A DNA stretch of 64,000 bases. Source: Xanthomonas sp. Its GTDB lineage: Bacteria; Pseudomonadota; Gammaproteobacteria; Xanthomonadales; Xanthomonadaceae. The notes under the pieces were generated by a model. The model was not told the DNA's origin. It did not search any database and saw only the letters and a list, made by a program, of their open reading frames with translations. The translations under genes were made by a program, and so were the position numbers. Shown here piece after piece: positions 56,810 to 64,000 of the stretch (positions are counted from its first letter, which is position 1; every line of letters starts with the position of its first letter). The stretch is from assembly GCA_018262705.1 (NCBI GenBank), contig JADFDQ010000009.1, forward strand, positions 1 through 64,000. The letters run 5' to 3'.

Positions 56810-57172
56810 GAGACGCTCCGCGAGATAGTCCTTTTGAGCCCGTGTCTGCATCGGGATTGGCCGATAATGCCCGAGGTCGTGACCAGTTGCCAAAGGGCAA
56901 CCCCCGGCAAAAGCCTGGGGCCCAAGGTTTTCGAAGCAGGTTTCATGTGCTGCATGGAAGTCGCCCCCTGAGTCAGGGGGCAATTCGCGCCATCGGCGCG
57001 AATGGGGGTGTGGAAGCAAAGGCCTGAAGAGGCCTTGATTGATGGGAGTGGAAAGCCCCCTTTGGTAAAGGGGGCGCGCCGAAGGCGGGGGGATTTGGCC
57101 CGCAAAAGCTTGGGGCCCAAGGTTTGCGAAGCAAACTTTGGGAGCTCCATCGCGCTGCGCGCGATGGAGGTA
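56810..57172. other. 363-base gene-free interval packed with hairpins and a direct repeat
   Basis: No gene is supported. A 32-base sequence beginning GCAAAAGC occurs twice (56907-56938 and 57102-57133) with two differences. Perfect hairpins lie at 56963-56981 (GCCCCCTG arms), 56983-57003 (ATTCGCGCC arms), 57055-57075 (GCCCCCTTT arms) and 57145-57169 (CTCCATCGCGC arms). The last follows the RNase P RNA on its strand and could end its transcript, though no T-run follows. Confidence 0.7.
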
Positions 57173-57579
57173 GCGGCGGAGCCGGCCGATAAGCCGGGTT
57201 CTGTCGTGGACAGCCATTCCTCTGGGCGCATGGTCACCCATACGCTCAAGCAACCTACCCGGAGGCTCTGCGGGTCGCATCACCGCCTCCCTATTTGGTC
57301 TTGCTCCCGGTGGGGTTTGCCGTGCCGGTCCGTTGCCGGACTCGCGGTGCGCTCTTACCGCACCATTTCACCCTTGCCCGCATCCTGTCTCACGAAAACA
57401 CTTGGTCGGACCTGCGTCCGACAAGCGTTCCGCAGCGACAGCACCGCTGGCGGTATCTTTCTGTTGCACTGTCCGTCGGCTCGCGCCGCCCAGGCGTTAC
57501 CTGGCACCGTACCCTGTGGAGCCCGGACTTTCCTCGACACCGGTTGCCCGATGCCGCGACTGTCTGGCCGACTCCGCCG
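57173..57579 (-). ncRNA. rnpB: RNase P RNA, bacterial class A
   Basis: The leftward sequence carries conserved RNase P RNA elements. Near the 5' end are GAGTCGGCCAGACAGTCGC and GAGGAAAGTCCGGGCTCC. In the middle are ACAGAAAGATACCGCC and AAGGGTGAAATGGTGCGGTA, the strongest signature. Near the 3' end are GACAGAACCCGGCTTATCGG and the P1 partner of the 5' end. P1 pairs GGCGGAG..CGGCC with GGCCGGCTCCGCC. Ends are estimated to a few bases. rnpB upstream of mraZ is usual in xanthomonads. Confidence 0.95.
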
Positions 57580-57584
57580 CCGCC

Positions 57585-57590
57585 ATTGTA
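57585..57590 (-). promoter_or_regulatory. -10 box (TACAAT) of rnpB
   Basis: Reading leftward, TACAAT ends six bases before the inferred RNA start. The best -35, TTGAGG at 57615-57610, is 19 bases away and contains the TGA stop of the preceding NRDE gene. Confidence 0.55.
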
Positions 57591-57611
57591 CGGGTTCGCA
57601 CGCGCGCAACC

Positions 57612-58373
57612 TCAACCGCTGCTGTCCAGCGTGGTTTCCCCGAGAAATGCGCCCTGCGGCCCAAAGCTGCGCTCGATGATTCGGGCGCAGCCGTCGTGAT
57701 CGATCAGAAGAATGGTGCTGGCGCGGGTGCCGTACTCGTCGCCGCGGACGAAGGCCGCCGACAGCCGCTGCTCCAACTCGACCGGAACGCCGGTGTGCGG
57801 GAGCGCTGCGACTGGCGCTGTCTGCACGTTTGCCAGCGCATCCCAGAGCGGATCCAGCGCCTCGGATCCGGAGTCGGTCCAATTCTGCAGTACGCCCCGC
57901 AGCCTTAGCGTTTTCGGCCAGGCTGCGTCGAACGGGCCGTTGGACAAGGCGTGCACGCCGGGCGGCACCGTGCGCGGGCTCCGGCTCGGGTGGTTGCCGA
58001 CGTAAACGCAGGTGTTGGCATCCGCCAACACCAGGTTGAACGGCGCGTAGCGGCTGGCGCCGGCGGCGATGTCCGCTGCAAAAACGGCGGCATCCGAATT
58101 GCCGGCAAGAAAGTCGCCGGGCAGCGCCCCGCGCGAGGGGCCGTCGAAAGGTTTGGGCAGACCGGCGCGGACATTGGTGACCACCGCGGCCCGCCCTTTC
58201 GGACCGAGCCCCATCCAGGTGCCACCCGAGCGCAAATCACGTCCGGCAAGGACCGGGACACCGTTCCATGCGGCAAGCGCCGCCGTCGGGCGTGCGTGCA
58301 TTTCATCGCGATTGCCGACCAGAACCAGGCGCCAGCGCGGGTGAACGTTCCATGCGAGACCGACCAGGCACAT
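57612..58373 (-). CDS. NRDE family protein (TANGO2-like)
   Basis: The 253-residue product starts MCLVGLAWNVHPRWRLVLVGNRDEMHARPTAAL, of which NRDE and the Cys at position 2 are the family marks; Cys2 could be exposed as an N-terminal nucleophile after Met removal. DLRSGGTWMGLGPKGRAAVVTNVR, HALSNG and TRASTILLIDHDG also fit. Eukaryotic TANGO2 acts in lipid and heme handling, but the bacterial role is unsettled. The start at 58373 is chosen by family; the frame continues to 58598 and the ribosome site is poor. Confidence 0.85.
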   Translation of the reverse strand: MCLVGLAWNVHPRWRLVLVGNRDEMHARPTAALAAWNGVPVLAGRDLRSGGTWMGLGPKGRAAVVTNVRAGLPKPFDGPSRGALPGDFLAGNSDAAVFAADIAAGASRYAPFNLVLADANTCVYVGNHPSRSPRTVPPGVHALSNGPFDAAWPKTLRLRGVLQNWTDSGSEALDPLWDALANVQTAPVAALPHTGVPVELEQRLSAAFVRGDEYGTRASTILLIDHDGCARIIERSFGPQGAFLGETTLDSSG

Positions 58374-58505
58374 GGCCTGATTGTGCCGCAGCCACTCCAG
58401 CGGATGTTTGTGCGCCGCAGCATGAGCAGAACAGTCGCTGCGCAGCCTGGAAAACTTGGGGTGAAATGCGATCATATTCTTAAAAATTGAGGCGAAACAT
58501 TGCGT

Positions 58506-58514
58506 TGTGGATAA
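58506..58514 (-). promoter_or_regulatory. perfect DnaA box upstream of the division cluster
   Basis: TGTGGATAA is the exact complement of the DnaA consensus TTATCCACA. It lies 70 bases before the mraZ -35 box. A small palindrome AACTTC-tt-GAAGTT follows at 58524-58537. A single 9-mer match can arise by chance in a window of this size. Confidence 0.4.
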
Positions 58515-58584
58515 CCTTTGAACAACTTCTTGAAGTTCGCTGCAAGTCCTTGACCGGACAAAAGAAAAAGAAATCGAAATCTTG

Positions 58585-58613
58585 TTGACAGAGGTCAAGG
58601 GGATGCCTACTGT
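58585..58613 (+). promoter_or_regulatory. mraZ promoter of the division/cell-wall cluster
   Basis: TTGACA (58585-58590), a 17-base spacer and TACTGT (58608-58613) make a near-consensus sigma-70 promoter. Transcription should start near 58620, inside the MraZ boxes, with an untranslated leader of about 68 bases. Confidence 0.85.
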
Positions 58614-58647
58614 GGCGAGACGTGGGAAAACCGGGGAAATCGTGGTT
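58613..58647 (+). promoter_or_regulatory. MraZ operator, four boxes with ten-base period
   Basis: TGGCG, TGGGA, GGGGA and TGGTT start at 58613, 58623, 58633 and 58643, each separated by exactly five bases. MraZ of E. coli and others binds TGGGN direct repeats with five-base spacers just after the mra promoter. The boxes cover the transcription start, which suits autorepression. Confidence 0.85.
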
Positions 58648-58687
58648 TTCCAAAGCGTGCATCGACCAAACCGGGGCGAACTGCGGC

Positions 58688-59134
58688 ATGTTCCAGGGCG
58701 AGACCGCCATCACCATTGACGACAAGGGCCGGCTGGCGATTCCAACCGCCTACCGGGAGCTTGTCGCGCAGGTCTGCGGAAACCGCCTCGTCCTGACCTA
58801 CAGCCCGTTCGATGCCGGCTGTCTGTATCTGTATCCGAACGCGGTCTGGGAGCGTTTGCGCGATCAGGTCAATGCGTTGCCGCGAATCAAAAGCGACAGC
58901 CGCCTGCTGCAACGCAAGCTGGTGGGCGCGGCCGCTTTTGTCGAGCCCGACGGCAGCGGGCGTATTTCGCTGCCAGCTAGCCAGCGTGCGGCGACCGGCA
59001 TTGACCGCAGGGCAGTGCTGTTGGGCGTGGGCGAGAAATTCGAATTGTGGAGCGAGCAGGCGCATCACGAACAGGTGCGGCTCACGTTTGGTGACGCCGA
59101 TCTGGGCGAGCACCTGATGGGTCTGGAGTTGTGA
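58688..59134 (+). CDS. mraZ: transcriptional regulator MraZ
   Basis: MraZ is an AbrB-fold, ring-forming regulator of the division and cell-wall cluster. The 148-residue product has two repeats: [24 protein letters not shown] and the later [19 protein letters not shown], each with the D-x-x-G-R core. The ATG at 58688 matches the family start. An in-frame GTG at 58622 is rejected because it lies within the operator at the transcription start. The stop overlaps rsmH. Confidence 0.96.
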   Translation: MFQGETAITIDDKGRLAIPTAYRELVAQVCGNRLVLTYSPFDAGCLYLYPNAVWERLRDQVNALPRIKSDSRLLQRKLVGAAAFVEPDGSGRISLPASQRAATGIDRRAVLLGVGEKFELWSEQAHHEQVRLTFGDADLGEHLMGLEL

Positions 59135-60093
59135 ACGGCGGTGGCGCGGACCTCGCGTCCGCCCACCTGCCGGTGCTGTTTACCGAGGTCATGGACGGTC
59201 TGGCGGTGAAACGGGATGGAACCTATCTGGATGGCACCTTCGGACGCGGGGGGCACGCCCGGGGGATTTTGCAGCGGCTTGGGCCGGAGGGGCGGTTGCT
59301 GGTGATGGACAAGGATCCGGAAGCGATTGCGGTGGCGCAGCGGCTGGCCGGAGCCGAACCGCGTCTTGCCCTGCATCGCGGCAGTTTCACCGAACTTGGC
59401 CAATGGCCGCAGGCGCAGCAGGGGTTGGACGGCGTGCTGTTCGATCTTGGCGTGTCGTCGCCGCAACTTGATGTGGCCGAGCGCGGGTTTTCGTTCGCCA
59501 AGGACGGCCCGCTGGACATGCGCATGGATCCCCAGTCGGGGGAAGGCGCGGCGCAGTGGCTGGCGCGCGCCGACGAGAAAGAAATCGCCGACGTGCTCTG
59601 GCGCCATGGCGAGGAGCGTGCCAGCCGCCGGATTGCGCGCGCGATCGTGGCGCAGCGGGGCGTCCAACCGCTGGCGCGCACCGCGCAGTTGGCCGAGCTG
59701 ATCGCCTCGGTGCTGCCTCGCGGCGCCAGCAAGACGCATCCGGCCACGCGCAGCTTTCAGGCCATCCGCATCCATATCAATCGCGAACTGGCCGATCTTG
59801 AAGCGGGCCTCGAAGCCGCGCTGGACAGCCTGAAGCCGGGCGGCCGGCTGGCGGTGATCAGCTTTCATTCGCTGGAAGACCGGATCGTCAAACAATTCAT
59901 GGCGCGCCACGCCAAGGCGCCGCCGGCGGATCGGCGGCGGCCGGCCATCGACACCTTCGTTCCGCAGTTGCGCCTGATCGGCGGCGCGCAAAAGGCCGGA
60001 GCGGACGAATTGGCGGCCAATCCACGTGCGCGCAGCGCGGTGCTGCGGGTAGCGGAAAAGCTCGACGCCGCAGCGTCGGAGGCGCGCGCATGA
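59131..60093 (+). CDS. rsmH: 16S rRNA (cytosine1402-N4)-methyltransferase RsmH
   Basis: RsmH N4-methylates C1402 of 16S rRNA, the same base that RsmI methylates on the ribose. The 320-residue protein has [19 protein letters not shown] (SAM site), [28 protein letters not shown] and [12 protein letters not shown]-like [14 protein letters not shown], then [19 protein letters not shown] start overlapping mraZ by four bases; both methyltransferases for C1402 thus occur within this window. Confidence 0.97.
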   Translation: MNGGGADLASAHLPVLFTEVMDGLAVKRDGTYLDGTFGRGGHARGILQRLGPEGRLLVMDKDPEAIAVAQRLAGAEPRLALHRGSFTELGQWPQAQQGLDGVLFDLGVSSPQLDVAERGFSFAKDGPLDMRMDPQSGEGAAQWLARADEKEIADVLWRHGEERASRRIARAIVAQRGVQPLARTAQLAELIASVLPRGASKTHPATRSFQAIRIHINRELADLEAGLEAALDSLKPGGRLAVISFHSLEDRIVKQFMARHAKAPPADRRRPAIDTFVPQLRLIGGAQKAGADELAANPRARSAVLRVAEKLDAAASEARA

Positions 60094-60356
60094 CCCGCTT
60101 CCTGATCCTTGCCGTGTTGGTGGTTGCCAACGTGGTTTCCGCGCTTTTGATCGTGCGCGACCGTCACGATCACCGACAGGCGTTCATCGTGCTGACCCGG
60201 CTGGAGAAGGCGCGCGACGATCTGAACATCGAGTTCGGCCGGCTCCAGCTCGAGCAGGCGACCTGGGCGGAAAGCGGACGCATCAATCAGGTGGCAATGA
60301 CGCGGCTGGGCATGGTGTTTCCGCGCACCGAAGACATCGTGGTGCTGCGCCGATGA
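60090..60356 (+). CDS. ftsL: cell division protein FtsL
   Basis: FtsL is a bitopic divisome protein that forms a complex with FtsB and FtsQ and activates FtsWI. The 88-residue product has a very short cytoplasmic start, one helix ([19 protein letters not shown]) and a periplasmic leucine-zipper-like coil ([23 protein letters not shown]), ending with the conserved [15 protein letters not shown]. It overlaps rsmH and ftsI by four bases each. Confidence 0.94.
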   Translation: MTRFLILAVLVVANVVSALLIVRDRHDHRQAFIVLTRLEKARDDLNIEFGRLQLEQATWAESGRINQVAMTRLGMVFPRTEDIVVLRR

Positions 60357-62200
60357 CGATGCATTTCGGCAAACGGCCGCGTTGGCTTGGCGGCGGCAAG
60401 CGCAACGAACGCAGCGATCGCCTGGTGCGGCCGCGCACGGGGTTCGACCTGCGCAAACGCGTGCTGCTGATTACCGGCTTCCTGGCGCTGGCTTCGGTGG
60501 CGCTGCTGGCGCGCGCGCTGGATCTGCAGGTGGTCAACCACGCTTTCTACCAGCAGCAGGGCGACGCGCGCTTCCTGCGTGAAATTCCGATCGTGGCTTC
60601 GCGCGGAATGATCACCGATCGCAACGGCGAGCCGCTGGCCATTTCTTCGCCGGTGGAATCGATCTGGGCCAACCCGAAGGAACTGCTTGCGGCCCCGGAT
60701 CGGCTGCCGCAACTGGCCGATGCGCTGGGGATTGCCCGCGACGAGCTGGAAAGCCGTCTGAGCGCGCGCGCCGACAAGGAATTCGTCTATCTGAAGCGGC
60801 GAATGAATCCGGACGATGCGGCGCGGATCATTGCGCTGGAGATCCCCGGCGTGTTCAGCCAGCGCGAGTACCGGCGCTTCTACCCGCAGGGTGAAGCGCT
60901 GGCGCATGTGCTTGGGTTCACCAATATCGACGACAGCGGCCAGGAAGGGCTGGAGTTGGCCTTCGACGACTGGCTGAGCGGCAAGCCGGGTGCCAAGCGG
61001 GTCATTCGCGACCGGCGTGGCCGGATCGTCGAAAACGTCGATCTGGTGCGCGCCGCGCAGCCGGGGCGCGACCTGGCCTTGAGCATTGATCGCCGCATCC
61101 AGTATCTGGCGCACCGCGAACTGCGCACGGCGGTCACCGAAACCGGCGCCAGCAGCGGCTCGGCGGTGGTGCTCGACGTGCGTACCGGTGAAGTGCTGGC
61201 GATGGTCAATTTCCCGACCTTCAATCCGAATGCGGTGGGCAGTTCGCCGCGCGACGCCCACCGCAACCGCGCCGTCACCGACCTGCTCGAACCCGGTTCG
61301 ACCATGAAGCCGCTGACCGTTGCGGCGGCGCTGGAAGCCGGCGTGATCACGCCGGAAACGCTGTTCAACACCAGCCCGGGCTGGATTGCCAATGGCAGAT
61401 ACCGAACCACGGACACCCACAACTACGGCGTGCTCGACACCACCGGCGTGATCCGCAAGAGTTCCAACGTCGGCGCGGCGCTGATCTCGCGGCGACTGAG
61501 CGATGACCAGTTCAACGACTTCCTGCGCCGCTTCGGCTACGGCCGTTCGACCGGCAGCGGATTCCCCGGCGAGGCGGCCGGCCTGTTCCCGCAGCCGGCG
61601 CGCTGGAGCGGCACCACCAAGCAAACCATGAGCTACGGCTATGGGCTGTCGGTGACGCCGCTGCAGATCGCCACCGCCTACGCCGCGCTGGGCAACGGCG
61701 GACTGCTGCATCAGCCGAGCTTCGTGCGCGGCGAGAACAAGCCGGCGCGGCGCGTCCTCGATCCGAAGATCGCGGCCGAAGTGCTGCGAATGATGCAGAC
61801 CGTCACCGAGCCCGGCGGCACCGCCACCCGCGCCGCGATCCTCGGCTACCACGTCGCCGGCAAGACCGGCACCTCACGCAAGGCCAGCGGCGGCGGCTAC
61901 TCGCGGCGCTACATCGGCTATTTCGCCGGACTGGTGCCGGTGGATCACCCGCGCTTTGCGATGGTGGTTGCGGTCAACGATCCCGATCCGGCGCGCGGCA
62001 GCTATTACGGCGGCGTGGTCGCCGCGCCGGTGTTCCACAACGTGATGGAAAACGCGCTGCGGCTGATGGACGTCTCGCCGGACGACCTCGAGGCGTGGCA
62101 GGCCGCGCAGGCGACGGCCGAAGCCAAGCGCCAGCGCGCGCAAGGGGTGCGTGCTTCAGTCGTGCCAGCGCCGACAGCGGCAGCGGGGAGGGCGCCATGA
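60353..62200 (+). CDS. ftsI: peptidoglycan D,D-transpeptidase FtsI (PBP3)
   Basis: FtsI crosslinks septal peptidoglycan and is the target of aztreonam-type beta-lactams. The 615-residue protein has a basic cytoplasmic start, one helix at about 37-56, a pedestal domain ([18 protein letters not shown]) and a transpeptidase domain. Its active-site motifs are S316-T-M-K319, S370-S-N372 and K504-T-G-T507. TFNPN and [17 protein letters not shown] are usual. An Ala-rich tail extends beyond the fold. Coupled to ftsL and murE by four-base overlaps. Confidence 0.97.
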   Translation: MTMHFGKRPRWLGGGKRNERSDRLVRPRTGFDLRKRVLLITGFLALASVALLARALDLQVVNHAFYQQQGDARFLREIPIVASRGMITDRNGEPLAISSPVESIWANPKELLAAPDRLPQLADALGIARDELESRLSARADKEFVYLKRRMNPDDAARIIALEIPGVFSQREYRRFYPQGEALAHVLGFTNIDDSGQEGLELAFDDWLSGKPGAKRVIRDRRGRIVENVDLVRAAQPGRDLALSIDRRIQYLAHRELRTAVTETGASSGSAVVLDVRTGEVLAMVNFPTFNPNAVGSSPRDAHRNRAVTDLLEPGSTMKPLTVAAALEAGVITPETLFNTSPGWIANGRYRTTDTHNYGVLDTTGVIRKSSNVGAALISRRLSDDQFNDFLRRFGYGRSTGSGFPGEAAGLFPQPARWSGTTKQTMSYGYGLSVTPLQIATAYAALGNGGLLHQPSFVRGENKPARRVLDPKIAAEVLRMMQTVTEPGGTATRAAILGYHVAGKTGTSRKASGGGYSRRYIGYFAGLVPVDHPRFAMVVAVNDPDPARGSYYGGVVAAPVFHNVMENALRLMDVSPDDLEAWQAAQATAEAKRQRAQGVRASVVPAPTAAAGRAP

Positions 62201-63684
62201 CCCGCTCGATGTTGCTGCACGAACTGCTGCCCGAACTGGAAGGGCTGTCGGCGGATCTGGCCATCACCGGGCTGGTGCAGGACAGCCGCGAGGTCAAATT
62301 CGGCGACGCGTTCGTCGCAATGCTGCCGGCGCGGCAGGAAGTCCCGTCCAGCCATGGTCTGCATTTCGTGAAGCAGGCTCGGGAGGCCGGTGCGGTGGCG
62401 GTTCTGTATGAACCGCCGGCGCCGGACGACTTGCCTGCGCCTGATGACGCTATTGCCGTTCCCGGTTTGCGCGCGCGCCTGGGCACGATGGCCGATGCCT
62501 TCCACGGCCATCCCAGCGCCGGGATGACGATGGTCGGCGTCACCGGCACCAACGGCAAGACCTCGACCGTGCAGCTGCTGGCGCAAGCGTGGACGCTGCG
62601 CGGGCAGCAGGTCGGCACGATTGGCACGCTCGGCGCCGGGATCTGGCCGAAGACAGTGCCGACCGGATTCACCACGCCGCTGGTGCTGCGCCTGCACGCG
62701 CTGCTGGCGGAGCTGCGCGACGAGGGCGCGGCGGCGGTGGCGATGGAGGTGTCCTCGCATGCGCTCGATCAGGGGCGCGTCGATGGCGTGCACTTCGACG
62801 TGGCGGTGTTCACCAATCTCACCCGCGACCACCTCGACTACCACGGCGACATGGCCCACTACGGTGCCGCCAAGGCCAAGCTGTTCCACATGCCGGGTTT
62901 GCGCGCGGCGGCGGTCAATCTCGACGACGCCTTCGGCCGCGAACTGCACGCGGCGGTGGCCGGCAAGGTGCGTGCGCTCGGGTTCTCCTCGCGCGGAGCG
63001 CATGGCGCGGCGGTGCGCGCCGAGGAATTGGTGCTCGACGGCGCCGGCATCGGCTTCATGCTACACGCCGGCGGCCAGGCGCATCCGGTGCGCTCGCTGC
63101 TGCTCGGGCGCTTCAACGTCGACAACCTGCTCGGCGTGGCGACCACGCTGTTCGCATTGGGCATGGCGCCGGCGCTGATCGCGCAGACCCTGTCCGAACT
63201 GTCGCCGGTGGATGGACGCATGAACCGCCTCGGCGGCGAGGGCGGTCTGCCGTTGGTGGTGGTGGACTACGCGCATACGCCCGACGCGCTCGAACAAGCG
63301 CTGGCATCGCTGCGCGCACACGCGGTCGGCACGCTGACCTGCGTGTTCGGTTGCGGCGGCGAGCGCGACACCGGCAAGCGCCCGCAGATGGCGGCGATCG
63401 CCCAGCGGCTGGCCGAGCGCGTGATCGTCACCGACGACAACCCGCGCCACGAAGACGGCGATGCGATCGTGGCCGAAATTGTTGCCGGCTTCAGCGAGCG
63501 CAGCCACGTTGTCGTGCAGCGCGACCGCGCGCAGGCCATCGCGCAGGCCATTGCCGCCGCCGGCGCGAATGACGTGGTGCTGATCGCCGGCAAGGGCCAT
63601 GAGCCCTATCAGGACGTCAACGGCGTCAAGCATCCCTTTGCGGACGCGGCGGTGGCGCGCGAGTGCCTGCGGAGGCACCCGTGA
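62197..63684 (+). CDS. murE: UDP-MurNAc-tripeptide synthetase MurE (meso-DAP adding)
   Basis: MurE adds the third residue to the peptidoglycan precursor. The 495-residue protein has the N-terminal UDP-binding domain ([18 protein letters not shown]), ATP site [10 protein letters not shown] (114-123), [20 protein letters not shown] with the carbamylated-Lys region, and [14 protein letters not shown]. The C-terminal domain has [13 protein letters not shown] and [15 protein letters not shown] is the meso-diaminopimelate recognition motif. The ATG overlaps the ftsI stop. Confidence 0.97.
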   Translation: MTRSMLLHELLPELEGLSADLAITGLVQDSREVKFGDAFVAMLPARQEVPSSHGLHFVKQAREAGAVAVLYEPPAPDDLPAPDDAIAVPGLRARLGTMADAFHGHPSAGMTMVGVTGTNGKTSTVQLLAQAWTLRGQQVGTIGTLGAGIWPKTVPTGFTTPLVLRLHALLAELRDEGAAAVAMEVSSHALDQGRVDGVHFDVAVFTNLTRDHLDYHGDMAHYGAAKAKLFHMPGLRAAAVNLDDAFGRELHAAVAGKVRALGFSSRGAHGAAVRAEELVLDGAGIGFMLHAGGQAHPVRSLLLGRFNVDNLLGVATTLFALGMAPALIAQTLSELSPVDGRMNRLGGEGGLPLVVVDYAHTPDALEQALASLRAHAVGTLTCVFGCGGERDTGKRPQMAAIAQRLAERVIVTDDNPRHEDGDAIVAEIVAGFSERSHVVVQRDRAQAIAQAIAAAGANDVVLIAGKGHEPYQDVNGVKHPFADAAVARECLRRHP

Positions 63685-64000
63685 AGCCGCGCCTGCTCTC
63701 GTGGATCGCGCAGGCCACCGGCGGCAAGCTGCTGGGTGAGGATCGGCCCGTCGATGCGGTTGCCACCGATACGCGTGCGCTGCCGGAAAGCGGCATGGCG
63801 CTGTTCGTCGCGCTCAAGGGCGAGCGCTTCGATGGCCACGCCCACGTGCAGGCGGCGGCGGAGGGTGGCTGCGTTGCCGCGCTGGTGTCGCGCGCCGTGG
63901 ATGCGACGATTCCGCAAGTCCTCGTGGACGACACCGAACGCGCGCTGGGCCATTTTGCCGGCGCGGTTCAGCGCCAGCGCCAGACCAAAGTGCTGGCCAT
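63681..64000 (+). CDS. murF: UDP-MurNAc-pentapeptide synthetase MurF, N-terminal part (cut by window end)
   Basis: MurF adds D-Ala-D-Ala to the tripeptide precursor. The visible 106 residues start at a GTG with GGAGG five bases before it, overlapping the murE stop. [39 protein letters not shown] and [11 protein letters not shown] are the N-terminal UDP-binding domain of MurF. The ATP-binding loop would lie just beyond the window end. Confidence 0.93.
   Translation, partial: MKPRLLSWIAQATGGKLLGEDRPVDAVATDTRALPESGMALFVALKGERFDGHAHVQAAAEGGCVAALVSRAVDATIPQVLVDDTERALGHFAGAVQRQRQTKVLA

Noticed and set aside
56810-57283. N-terminal extension of the 56018-56809 membrane protein
   Set aside because: The extension runs through hairpin repeats and the 3' part of RNase P RNA; the ATG at 56809 has its own ribosome site.
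58622-58687. Upstream GTG start giving MraZ 22 extra residues
   Set aside because: The codon lies in the operator at the inferred transcription start and the extra residues are absent from the family.

Overview
The window is GC-rich (about two thirds G+C) and densely packed with bacterial core genes. Several gene orders point to a gammaproteobacterium of the Xanthomonadaceae/Lysobacteraceae (Lysobacter, Luteimonas or Xanthomonas relatives). These are divergent pepA-holC-valS and lptFG; RDD-xerD-dsbC-purL followed by an Xps-type type II secretion operon ordered E-F-G-H-I-J-K-L-M-N-D; glyA-nrdR-ribDE-ribBA-ribH-nusB-thiL; and rnpB beside the mraZ-led division/cell-wall cluster. MurE carries the DNPR motif of meso-diaminopimelate-adding enzymes, which fits a Gram-negative cell wall. 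The genus cannot be fixed from the sequence alone.

Layout. 1-400: right end of an IS3-family insertion sequence. 0.5-11 kb: bioD, a tandem universal stress protein, an RND efflux pump with its adaptor, a phasin, rppH, an elongator tRNA-Met, a HEPN-like protein, wrbA and a PAS-PAS-GGDEF cyclase. 11-25 kb: valS-holC-pepA, lptFG, RDD protein, xerD, a DsbC-like lipoprotein and purL. 25-37 kb: type II secretion operon with two translationally coupled glycosyltransferase-like genes. 37-47 kb: AhpD-like protein, pyrF, ettA, then glyA, nrdR, riboflavin genes, nusB and thiL. 47-56 kb: membrane GGDEF protein and a decayed GGDEF fragment, SGNH-like protein, M1 peptidase, FAD-linked dehydrogenase, yraN-lpoA and divergent rsmI. 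56-64 kb: a possibly acquired membrane protein, a hairpin-rich interval, RNase P RNA, an NRDE protein, and mraZ-rsmH-ftsL-ftsI-murE-murF, cut by the window end.

How the genes work together. lptFG exports lipopolysaccharide. lpoA, ftsI, ftsL, murE and murF serve septal peptidoglycan synthesis. The xps operon builds the secretion machine that releases folded exoenzymes. ribD-ribE-ribBA-ribH make riboflavin and share a transcription unit with nusB and thiL.

The most unusual signal is not a gene cassette but the behaviour of small palindromic repeats. At least four repeat families sit between genes. One palindromic element with 26-bp arms lies in frame inside purL and adds roughly 45 residues. 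Fragments of other families appear to form the leader of gspH and a short insert in valS. Other points worth a second look are a GspE that has lost its tetracysteine motif, a four-box MraZ operator behind a near-consensus promoter, a palindrome over the phasin -35 box, and a decayed GGDEF copy. No CRISPR array, prophage or recognisable defence system was seen.
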